A DNA stretch of 64,000 nucleotides from NCBI RefSeq assembly GCF_000725545.1, contig NZ_JNZP01000004.1:62001-126000 (forward strand), written 5' to 3'. The notes under the pieces are model-generated. The model was given only the letters and a program-made list of their open reading frames with translations. It was not told the origin of the DNA and did not search any database. This document shows, piece by piece, positions 54,809 through 64,000 of this stretch. This DNA comes from Streptomyces exfoliatus (GTDB taxonomy: Bacteria; Actinomycetota; Actinomycetes; Streptomycetales; Streptomycetaceae). The translations under genes were made by a program, and so were the position numbers. Every line of letters begins with the position of its first letter. The stretch's first letter is position 1.

Positions 54809-57427
54809 TCACCCTCCCCTCGGTACGGCCACCAGCCCCCTCCCCGCCCCCACCACCGCGATCGCCCCGTCCTCGTCGGTCCGCAGCACCCGCGCCCCAC
54901 CGGCTCGCAACGACTCCAGCGTCCGGGGCGACGGGTGTCCGTACGGGTTCTCCCGCCCCGCCGAGACCAGCGCGAGCCGCGGCCGCACGGCCCGTATCAG
55001 TCCCGGGTCCTGGTGGGCGGAACCGTGATGGGCCACCTTCAGGACGTCCACCGGCGCAAGCTCCGGATGGGCCCGCAGCAACGCCCGTTGGGCCGGCGGT
55101 TCCAGATCGCCGAGCAGCAACAGAGTCAGCCCTCCGGCGGTCCGGACGAGCAGGGTGACACTGGCGTCGTTCGGCCCTCCGGCCGATTCCCCGTGACCGG
55201 CCGACGCCCCGGAACCCGCCGCTCCTCCGGCACCCTCCGAACCCTCCACACCAGCCGCACCCGTCATGGGCCAGAGCACTCGCCATTCCAGCGTCCCGGC
55301 CCGCCGCCGCTCCCCTGGCCCCGCCCGGATCAGCGGCACACCCGCAGCGGCGGCCGTCCGCCGGACGAACGCGACCTGCGCGGGCGGCTCTTCGAGCCAC
55401 GTCGCCTGGATCGCCCCCACCGACCGCCCCCGCAGCACCCCGGGAAGACCGGCCACATGGTCCGCGTGGAAGTGGGTCAACACCAGCAACGACACCCGCC
55501 GCACACCGAGTTCACGCAGACAGCGATCAACCGGTACGGGGTCGGGACCCGCGTCCACCACGACGGCCGCGTCCCCGCCCGCCGCCAGCACCGTCGCATC
55601 CCCCTGCCCCACCTGACACATCGCGAACACCCAGCCGGGCGGCGGCCATCCCGTGACCCACCGGGCCAGCGGCACCGGTCGCACCACCACCAGCAGAAGC
55701 AGGAGGACGACGAGCGCACCGACCGGCCCCCGATGCGGCAGCCTGCGCACCCCGAGCACCACAAGGGCCGTCAGCAGCGCGAGGGCGAGGCCGCCCCACC
55801 ACCCGCCGGGCCACGCCAGCTCCGCCCCCGGCAGGGAAGCCCCGGTACGGGCCACCCGCGCGATCCACCCGGCCGGCCACCCGGCCACCCACGCCAGCCC
55901 CTCCGCGGCCGGCGCCCACGCGGGTGCGACAGCCAGCGCGGCGAAGCCGAACACCGTCGCGGGCGCCACCGCGAGCTCGGCGAACAGATTCGCCGGGATG
56001 GCGACCAGACTCACCCGGGCCGCGAACACGACGACGACCGGTGCGCACACCGCCTGCGCCGCCAAGGACGCCGCGAGCGCCTCCGCCAGCCTGTCCGGTA
56101 CGCGGCGCCGTCGCAGCGCCTCGCCCCACCGTGGGGCGACCGTGAGTAGGGCGCCGGTGGCCAGGACCGAGAGAAGGAATCCGTAACTCCTCGCGAGCCA
56201 GGGGTCGTAGAGCACCAGGACCAGCACGGCGGCGGCCAGCGCGGGGATCAGCGATCTCCTGCGGCCCGTCCCGATCGCGAGGAGCACGACGAGCCCGCAG
56301 GCCGCGGCACGCAGCACGCTCGGATCGGGCCGGCAGACGACCACGAAGGCCAGCGTCAGCGCTCCCCCGGCCAGCGCCGTGACCCGCAGCGACATCCCCA
56401 GCCGGGGTGCGAGCCCACCGCGCTCGGTCTGATGCGCCCGCCCGGGACGCCCGACGAGAAGGAGCAGGACGATGGAGAGGTTGCTGCCGGAGACGGCCAG
56501 AAGATGAGTGAGATCGGTGGCCTCGAAGGCGTCCCGCAGCTCGGGCCCCACCCTGGACGTGTCCCCGACCACCAGGCCGGGCAACAGGGCCCTGGCGTCC
56601 GGGGCGAGCCCCTCGGTCGCCCGGCGCAGCCCGGCCCGGAGCTCCCCCGCCGTCCGCTGCAGCGTGCTCGGAGGTCCGAGGACGCGAGGCGGTCCCGCCC
56701 CGTCGACCTTGAGCACCGCCGCGAAGGGATCGCCGGGGCGGAAGGGCGGCGTGAGCCGAGCGCCCACGCCCAGCCGGGTGGAGGGCAGGAGCCGCAGCCA
56801 CTCCTCCCGGCCCCCACCCGGCGGAACGACGAGCAGAACCGGCGCCCTGGTCCGGTGGACCGTGCCGTCCGGCCGCTCGACCCGGGTCACCTCGCCGTCC
56901 AGGACCACGGAGACCGGCACCGTCGCACTGCCCCGCACCCGGGGCCGGGTGAGCCGGGGATCGGAGGTCACCGTCACCTCCAGCCGCGCCCGCGCGTCCT
57001 CCCGGGCCAGGGCCGGTACGGGGCCGCGCCGCAGGTCCGCCGTATGCAACCCCGCCGAGGTGGCCCCTGCCGCGGCACACAGCAGGACCCCCGCACAGGC
57101 GGTCGTCCACAACCGCCGGCCGGACAGGCCCCGAACGGCCCGCGTGCCGCGGAGCCACCGGGCCGAGACCGGTGCCAGCAGAACGGCGGCTCCCGCCACA
57201 CAGGCTCCGACAACCACCACCGTCCACCACCCGCTGACGCCCACCGCCCAGGCCGCCGCCCCCCAGGCCGCCACCGCGAGCGGGACGAGCCGCAGATCGG
57301 TCGGCCCCTCCGCCCACGGAGGCGCCCCGGCCCCCGACTCCCCAGCCCTCCCCTCCTCCGTCCCCCGCTGCTCGGTCGCGCTCTCCTCTGCCGCGCTCTC
57401 CTCTGCCGCCGTCGTCCCCCGGCTCAC
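54809..57427 (-). CDS. comEC: ComEC/Rec2-family DNA-channel protein
   Basis: This 872-residue protein has the ComEC layout: N-terminal membrane segments, an OB-like extracellular domain (RARLEVTVTSDPRLTRPRVR), the competence core with LLPGLVVGDTSRVGPELRDA and HLLAVSGSNLSIVLLLL, more membrane segments, and a C-terminal metallo-beta-lactamase domain (LTHFHADHVAGLPGVLRG, VDVLKVAHHGSAHQDPGL). ComEC forms the channel for single-stranded DNA in competent bacteria. Transformation in Streptomyces is not generally known, so its job is unclear. It overlaps the comEA stop. Confidence 0.9.
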   Translation of the reverse strand: MSRGTTAAEESAAEESATEQRGTEEGRAGESGAGAPPWAEGPTDLRLVPLAVAAWGAAAWAVGVSGWWTVVVVGACVAGAAVLLAPVSARWLRGTRAVRGLSGRRLWTTACAGVLLCAAAGATSAGLHTADLRRGPVPALAREDARARLEVTVTSDPRLTRPRVRGSATVPVSVVLDGEVTRVERPDGTVHRTRAPVLLVVPPGGGREEWLRLLPSTRLGVGARLTPPFRPGDPFAAVLKVDGAGPPRVLGPPSTLQRTAGELRAGLRRATEGLAPDARALLPGLVVGDTSRVGPELRDAFEATDLTHLLAVSGSNLSIVLLLLVGRPGRAHQTERGGLAPRLGMSLRVTALAGGALTLAFVVVCRPDPSVLRAAACGLVVLLAIGTGRRRSLIPALAAAVLVLVLYDPWLARSYGFLLSVLATGALLTVAPRWGEALRRRRVPDRLAEALAASLAAQAVCAPVVVVFAARVSLVAIPANLFAELAVAPATVFGFAALAVAPAWAPAAEGLAWVAGWPAGWIARVARTGASLPGAELAWPGGWWGGLALALLTALVVLGVRRLPHRGPVGALVVLLLLLVVVRPVPLARWVTGWPPPGWVFAMCQVGQGDATVLAAGGDAAVVVDAGPDPVPVDRCLRELGVRRVSLLVLTHFHADHVAGLPGVLRGRSVGAIQATWLEEPPAQVAFVRRTAAAAGVPLIRAGPGERRRAGTLEWRVLWPMTGAAGVEGSEGAGGAAGSGASAGHGESAGGPNDASVTLLVRTAGGLTLLLLGDLEPPAQRALLRAHPELAPVDVLKVAHHGSAHQDPGLIRAVRPRLALVSAGRENPYGHPSPRTLESLRAGGARVLRTDEDGAIAVVGAGRGLVAVPRGG

Positions 57428-58464
57428 GGCCGGACCAGCGGTTCGAGGTCGGCGAACCTGCGCTCACCGATGCCGTTGACCTCCCGCAGCTCCCCGACCG
57501 ACCGGAACCCACCGTGCTCCGTGCGATGGTCGACGATGTGCCGGGCGAGGACCGGTCCGACGCCGGGAAGCGTGTCGAGCTGCTCCACCGTCGCCGTGTT
57601 GAGGCTCAGCACCACCGTCGGCCCACCACCACCGCTTCCGCTCCCGACACCGGAGCCGGCGACCGGCGTCCCCGGCAGGCCGACGAGAACCTGCTCACCG
57701 TCGAACAGCACACGGGCCCGGTTGAGCCCGGTCAGATCGGCCTCCGGCTTCGCCCCACCCGCGGCACGCAAGGCATCCGCCACACGCGACCCCGCGGGCA
57801 GAGTCAGCACCCCCGGCCTGCGCACCTTGCCGCCGACGTCGACGATCACCCTGGACCCGCCCGCCGCGGGCCGCGCCATCGACCCCGCCACCGGCCCCTC
57901 TGGTGCCGCGGGCGCGGCCGCGGCGGGGGCGGCCCGGACCAGTTCGGGAGCGCGCACCGGTTCCGGCCGTCCCGTCCAGAAGTAACCGCCCGCGAGACCC
58001 GCCGCCACGAGCAGGACCACCGTCAGTGCGGCCAGCGCCCTCGGCTCGAGCCCGAACCGCGTCTGCGCCCACACCGGCGTCCGCTCGCGCAGCACCGTCG
58101 CCCACCGCTCCCGCATCCCGGGCGGGGATCCCCTCTCCAGCGCCTCAGGAGCCTTCGGACCACCCTGTACCCCCGGATCAGGGTCGGGAGCCACCCCCTC
58201 CAGCGCCCCGGCCCGTCCCACCGGCGCCCCCGCCACCCCCGCCGGCGGAAACAGGGCGTCCCCCCGCCGCCGTACGCCGGCCTCGGAAAGCGTGGCGGTC
58301 CTCCTGACCCGGGCCCGCCTCCTGGCCCGTCCGGGAGACACACCACGCGCCCCGGGTCGGCTCCGCCCGTCGGAGCCCGGCGCCCGGCCCGGTCCGCTGG
58401 ACGGAGCGCCCGGCGCGCCCAGGACGTCAGGGGTGGTCGATGCGATGCGTGTACGAAGAGTCAT
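57424..58464 (-). CDS. comEA: ComEA-like helix-hairpin-helix DNA-binding protein
   Basis: This 346-residue membrane-anchored protein has a basic Pro/Gly/Arg-rich N-terminal region, a transmembrane segment (AALTVVLLVAAGLAGGYFWT), an SLBB-like domain (VIVDVGGKVRRPGVLTLPAG) and a C-terminal helix-hairpin-helix pair (VLSLNTATVEQLDTLPGVGP) that binds double-stranded DNA. The start is uncertain; ATG 58464 is proposed, and the frame is open to 58551. comEC follows with a 4-base overlap. Confidence 0.82.
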   Translation of the reverse strand: MTLRTRIASTTPDVLGAPGAPSSGPGRAPGSDGRSRPGARGVSPGRARRRARVRRTATLSEAGVRRRGDALFPPAGVAGAPVGRAGALEGVAPDPDPGVQGGPKAPEALERGSPPGMRERWATVLRERTPVWAQTRFGLEPRALAALTVVLLVAAGLAGGYFWTGRPEPVRAPELVRAAPAAAAPAAPEGPVAGSMARPAAGGSRVIVDVGGKVRRPGVLTLPAGSRVADALRAAGGAKPEADLTGLNRARVLFDGEQVLVGLPGTPVAGSGVGSGSGGGGPTVVLSLNTATVEQLDTLPGVGPVLARHIVDHRTEHGGFRSVGELREVNGIGERRFADLEPLVRP

Positions 58465-58572
58465 GCAGGTGACGGTAGGGATCACCACCGTGCCGTGCGG
58501 GTCTCGCTCCCGTTCCGTGCACAAGGGCCCCTCTGTGGAAAACTCCGTCACTCCCCCGAGGGACGAACGGCC

Positions 58573-59418
58573 TCAGCGCGGCGAGACGACGACCGCCAGG
58601 AGCCCCGGTCCCGTGTGGGCGCCGATGACCGCCCCCACCTCGCTGACGTGGAGTTCCCCCATGCCGGGCACCCGCTCCCGGAGCCGGTCGGCGAGGACCG
58701 CGGCCCGCTCGGGCGCGGAGAGGTGGTGGACGGCGATGTCGACGGCGCCGGAGCCGGCACGCTCCACCGCGATCTCCTCCAGCCGTGCGATGGCCTTCGA
58801 GGCCGTCCGCACCTTCTCCCGCAGTTCGATCCGGCCGCCGTCGAGTTCGAGGAGCGGCTTCACCGCGAGCGCGGAGCCGAGCAGCGCCTGCGCGGCACCG
58901 ATGCGCCCGCCTCGGCGCAGGTAGTCCAGGGTGTCGACGTAGAAGTAGGCGGAGGTGCCCGCCGCGCGCTTCTCGGCCGCCGCCACCGCCTCGTCGAGCG
59001 AACCGCCCGCCTCCGCGACCTGCGCCGCCGCCAGGACGCAGAACCCCAGCGCCATGCCGACCATGCGGGTGTCCACCACCCGTACGGGCACGGGGGCGTC
59101 CTTGGCGGCCAGCACGGCCGCGTCATGCGTGCCCGAGACCTCGGCGGAGAGATGGAGCGACACGATGCTCCGCGCGCCGGCCGCGGCGGCCACGCGATAG
59201 GCCTCGGCGAAGGTCTCGGGACTCGGCCGTGAGGTGGTGACGGCCCGCCTCTTCTGCAGGGCCTCCGCGAGGGCCTGCGCCGAGATCTCGTTGCCTTCCT
59301 CGAGAGCGCGGTCGCCGATGACGACGGTCAGCGGGACCGTGGTGATGGCGTGCCGCTCCCTCGTCTGGCGTGGCAGGTAGGCCGTGGAATCGGTGACGAT
59401 CGCGACATGCCGGGACAT
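58573..59418 (-). CDS. degV: DegV-family fatty-acid-binding protein
   Basis: This 281-residue DegV protein has SRHVAIVTDSTAYLPRQTRE at the N-terminus, then [60 protein letters not shown] and HTGPGLLAVVVSPR at the end. DegV proteins bind free fatty acids (FakB type) for phosphorylation; the kinase is not here. ATG 59418 has AGCGGGAGG-like upstream. The comEA gene lies just downstream. Confidence 0.92.
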   Translation of the reverse strand: MSRHVAIVTDSTAYLPRQTRERHAITTVPLTVVIGDRALEEGNEISAQALAEALQKRRAVTTSRPSPETFAEAYRVAAAAGARSIVSLHLSAEVSGTHDAAVLAAKDAPVPVRVVDTRMVGMALGFCVLAAAQVAEAGGSLDEAVAAAEKRAAGTSAYFYVDTLDYLRRGGRIGAAQALLGSALAVKPLLELDGGRIELREKVRTASKAIARLEEIAVERAGSGAVDIAVHHLSAPERAAVLADRLRERVPGMGELHVSEVGAVIGAHTGPGLLAVVVSPR

Positions 59419-59467
59419 GAGCGGGAGGTTACCCGCCGAGGCCGCCGCAGGGCAGCCCGGCCCCCCG

Positions 59468-60193
59468 TCAGGTGGTGGTCTCCGGGCGGGCCGACTTCTC
59501 CCAGGGGTAGGCGGTCCGCCGGGGATCGGGCGCGGTGATCGCGGACGGTTCGCCGCCGTCCCGCGAGGCTGCCTGACCGGACTGTCCCGACGCCCCGGTG
59601 GCGCTGTCGGAAGCGGCATCCGGCACCGGCCCCTGCGTCGTCTCCGGTTCGGTCCAGTGGCGCAGCGCGCCCGCCTCGACGTCGATCTGGGCGCTGAGCG
59701 TCGACAGGTCGTCCTCGGCGAACCTCACGGCCCGTTCCCTGGCGGCCCTGCGCAGTGCGTCGGCCGAGCTCGTGATGCGCTCGGTCCGCGCGGCGAGCTC
59801 GGGGAGCTGACCGGACACCCATGCCCGGTCCGGCTCCTTCTCGAGACGCTTGAGGTCCTCGTCCAACTCGCGCGCGTGCCCGCTGAGCCGGTGGAACAGG
59901 GCGAGCGACTCCTTCAGCGAGGCGTCCTCGCCGACACCGGCCTGCAGCGCCTCCTGGGTGGCCCGCATCGAGGTGCGCAGCGAGAGCCGCAGCCTGGCCA
60001 GCTCACCCGCCACCCCGGTCTGTCCGAAGCTCTTGGCCCTCAGCGTGGTGTCCTCGACCGTGCGCCTGGCCTGGTCCAGGGTGCGGTCGACCCCCCGCGC
60101 GGCGGCCTTGGCCGCCTTCACGGTGACGTAGGCCCCGAGCGCCACGAACGACAAGAAGAGCAGCGCCATGATCGTGATAATCGCGGCTTCCAT
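59468..60193 (-). CDS. Membrane-anchored coiled-coil protein
   Basis: This 241-residue protein has an N-terminal membrane segment (AIITIMALLFLSFVALGAYV), then a long heptad-type coiled coil (residues about 30-170, KAAKAAARGVDRTLDQARRT) and a disordered Ser/Gly/Thr-rich C-terminal tail. It resembles envelope or divisome scaffolds but has no named family. ATG 60193 has GGAGGG 9 bases upstream. It lies between leuS hairpins and degV. Confidence 0.72.
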   Translation of the reverse strand: MEAAIITIMALLFLSFVALGAYVTVKAAKAAARGVDRTLDQARRTVEDTTLRAKSFGQTGVAGELARLRLSLRTSMRATQEALQAGVGEDASLKESLALFHRLSGHARELDEDLKRLEKEPDRAWVSGQLPELAARTERITSSADALRRAARERAVRFAEDDLSTLSAQIDVEAGALRHWTEPETTQGPVPDAASDSATGASGQSGQAASRDGGEPSAITAPDPRRTAYPWEKSARPETTT

Positions 60194-60256
60194 GTGCGCG
60201 CCCCTCCGGCGTTCGTCGAGTCCCCACGGATGTGGTTCCTCCACCGTAAACGGAAG

Positions 60257-60335
60257 GGGCAGGCCAGGGGTTCCATCGGAACCCCCAACCTGCCCGTAGG
60301 GGAAACCCCCTATGCGGGGAAGCCCCTATGTCGGG
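60257..60335 (-). terminator. Multi-hairpin leuS terminator
   Basis: GGGCAGG/CCTGCCC with GGGGTTCC-ATC-GGAACCCC inside (60257-60295) forms a strong composite stem. Two further GGGG/CCCC hairpins (TAGGGG-AAAC-CCCCTA near 60297-60314, then GCGGGGAAGCCCC near 60315-60328) lie between it and the leuS stop at 60341. Several stems in series should end leuS transcripts. Confidence 0.7.
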
Positions 60336-60340
60336 CCCCG

Positions 60341-63217
<2,877 letters not shown>

Positions 63218-63273
63218 GGTCCTTGAAGCTCCATCGATCGTCTCTGCCCACTGCCACGGACTGCCGTGAAATG

Positions 63274-63297
63274 AAAAATCCCCTCGCACAGGAGGGG
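63274..63297 (-). terminator. Intrinsic terminator (attenuator) before leuS
   Basis: On the minus strand CCCCTC (63297-63292) pairs with GAGGGG (63285-63280) around CTGTGC, followed by A and TTTTT at 63279-63274. It lies 57 bases ahead of the leuS start and 47 after the leader stop. Confidence 0.82.
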
Positions 63298-63299
63298 AC

Positions 63300-63353
63300 G
63301 CCGCGCCGACTCCGACAGGATGTCTGTCATCCGTCGGGACTGATCAGCGCGGC
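63300..63353 (-). promoter_or_regulatory. leuS leader long-range helix
   Basis: The minus-strand bases 63353-63344 (GCCGCGCTGA, covering the last leader codons and stop) pair with TCGGCGCGGC at 63309-63300, over ten positions with one G-U. Inside lies a hairpin at 63312-63337 (CCGAC+GGATG/CATCC+GTCGG with one bulge). A ribosome on the stop codon would break this helix; one stalled on the Leu codons would not. Confidence 0.55.
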
Positions 63354-63382
63354 TCGGTAAGCAGAAGGCGTACGGCACGCAT
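63344..63382 (-). CDS. leuS leader peptide with three consecutive leucines
   Basis: A 12-codon ORF, MRAVRLLLTEPR, starts at 63382 and stops at 63344. Codons 6-8 are CTT CTG CTT. It is followed by a long-range helix and an intrinsic terminator with a T-run, so it has the layout of an amino-acid attenuator. No strong ribosome site is seen before the ATG, so it may be leaderless. Length and placement resemble leuL-type leaders; I infer leucine control. Confidence 0.78.
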   Translation of the reverse strand: MRAVRLLLTEPR

Positions 63383-63504
63383 GGCGCCAGGGTACCGCAG
63401 GGCCCGCGGCGGCCGCACCGGCGTTCACGGGGTGGCGCCGCGCGTACGGGCGAGGGGGAGGGGAGAGTGGGGGCGGCCCACTGACCGTGGCGCCGAACAC
63501 GAAG

Positions 63505-63535
63505 AAGCGGACCACCCGATCCGGGTGACCCGCTT
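63505..63535 (-). terminator. Terminator of tRNA-Ala
   Basis: On the minus strand AAGCGGGTCACCC (63535-63523) pairs with GGGTGGTCCGCTT (63517-63505) around GGATC, with two G-U pairs. It starts 9 bases after the tRNA 3' end. Confidence 0.75.
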
Positions 63536-63544
63536 TCTCTTCTG

Positions 63545-63617
63545 TGGAGCTAAGGAGAATTGAACTCCTGACCTCCTGCATGCCATGCAGGCGCTCTACC
63601 AACTGAGCTATAGCCCC
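63545..63617 (-). tRNA. tRNA-Ala (GGC anticodon)
   Basis: The 73-base minus-strand gene folds into a full cloverleaf: acceptor GGGGCTA/TAGCTCC (one G-U), D arm GCTC/GAGC, anticodon stem CCTGC/GCAGG around loop ATGGCAT with anticodon GGC (reads GCC/GCU), and T arm GGAGTTCAATTCTCC. CCA is not encoded, so it is added after RNase Z cleavage. A terminator follows. Confidence 0.97.
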
Positions 63618-63741
63618 TTGCTTGTTTCCGTCTCCGTTTCGGTTTCCCTCGCGGCGACAGACAGAACATTAACCGGCTCCCCGGCAGATCTCCAAATCGA
63701 TTCTCGGAGCCCTTCTGACCTGCCGGGTAGGGTCGCCGACT

Positions 63742-64000
63742 GTGTCCGTCTCCGTGCTCTCCAAAACCCGCGCCCGGCCGTGGCCCCTGGCCACCGCCGC
63801 GGCGGTCTGCCTGCTCTCGTTCGCGGCCTTCTGGGTGGCGCAACGCCTCGCCCACGTGAACATGCTCGACGTGATGGTCTACCGGGCCGAGGGCGAGACG
63901 GTCCGGGCCGGCGGCGACCTGTACGCGATGCGCGCCACCTCCGCGAACCTCGGCATGACGTACCCGCCCTTCGCGGCTCTGCTGTTCGTCCCCCTGACCC
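63742..64000 (+). CDS. GT87-type mannosyltransferase, N-terminal part
   Basis: The first 86 codons of a gene that runs past the window. From GTG 63742 the protein has a hydrophobic N-terminus (LATAAAVCLLSFAAFWVAQR), then DVMVYRAEGETVRAGGDLYA and MTYPPFAALLFVPLT. That is the catalytic-loop entry of GT87 (DUF2029) polyprenyl-phosphate mannose transferases, which build mannosylated lipids or glycoproteins. No ribosome site is clear. Substrate cannot be told from the fragment. Confidence 0.75.
   Translation, partial: MSVSVLSKTRARPWPLATAAAVCLLSFAAFWVAQRLAHVNMLDVMVYRAEGETVRAGGDLYAMRATSANLGMTYPPFAALLFVPLT

Noticed and set aside
63218..63382. T-box riboswitch upstream of leuS
   Set aside because: I do not see the conserved T-box antiterminator bases or stem I features, while a Leu-rich ORF is present, so a leader peptide fits better.

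Overview
The window is chromosomal DNA from a high-GC actinomycete, almost certainly a Streptomyces. Codon third positions are strongly G/C, GTG starts and 4-bp ATGA/GTGA stop-start overlaps are common, and there are several lineage markers: a whiJ-type XRE/DUF397 locus, a mycothiol-dependent isomerase-like protein, HrcA with a CIRCE element, a DUF3097 protein and an LAXTG-type sortase substrate. No prophage, transposase, CRISPR array or secondary-metabolite megasynthase is present. The window is mostly conserved core housekeeping DNA with small accessory blocks dropped between core genes.

Layout. 1-2454: end of a zinc uptake operon (znuA-znuC-znuB) followed by its repressor zur. 2523-4634: YcxB-like protein, then recO-uppS. 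4688-9051: accessory regulators (a LysR facing a DinB/MDMPI-type protein, a MarR-like protein, two coupled small proteins, and an XRE regulator fused to its DUF397 partner by an internal deletion). 9198-13850: iron-linked ferredoxin reductase fprA, then a LuxR/TPR regulator with a berberine-bridge-type flavoprotein. 13854-16027: TerB-like protein and a sortase-anchored surface protein. 16257-19663: leuA with a leucine-rich leader peptide, and a divergent protealysin-like M4 metalloprotease with an emfourin-type inhibitor. 19824-30174: core chain era, cytidine-deaminase-like protein, CNNM/CorC protein, ybeY, phoH, interrupted by a three-gene WxL/DUF916 secreted cassette and by an XRE/MFS pair. 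30281-42102: a PfkB kinase with a 22-bp operator-like palindrome, an MFS protein, adenine deaminase, rnz, a HIT protein, a TPR-membrane/AAA+ ATPase pair, rsmE, a nitronate monooxygenase, dnaJ and hrcA. 42251-49973: an MBL-fold protein, DUF3097, a truncated MFS pseudogene, hemW, fadD, lepA and rpsT. 50094-60193: terminator and a 94-bp tandem repeat, holA, a small protein, a YceI protein, an ArsR/MFS operon, comEC-comEA, degV and a coiled-coil membrane protein. 60341-64000: leuS with its own leucine-rich leader peptide and intrinsic terminator, tRNA-Ala(GGC), and the start of a GT87-type mannosyltransferase.

How the parts work together. Ribosome and translation functions recur: uppS/recO, era, ybeY, rsmE, lepA, rpsT, leuS and tRNA-Ala. 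Leucine supply (leuA) and leucine charging (leuS) each carry a short leader ORF with consecutive Leu codons, so both ends of leucine metabolism appear to be controlled by ribosome stalling. Heat-shock control is visible as CIRCE-hrcA-dnaJ, and zinc homeostasis as znu-zur. The accessory blocks are mainly cell-surface, efflux and one- or two-gene regulatory modules. The most notable signals are the two leucine leaders, the protease/inhibitor pair, the WxL cassette, the XRE-DUF397 fusion, the AAA+/TPR pair and several clear palindromic operator candidates.
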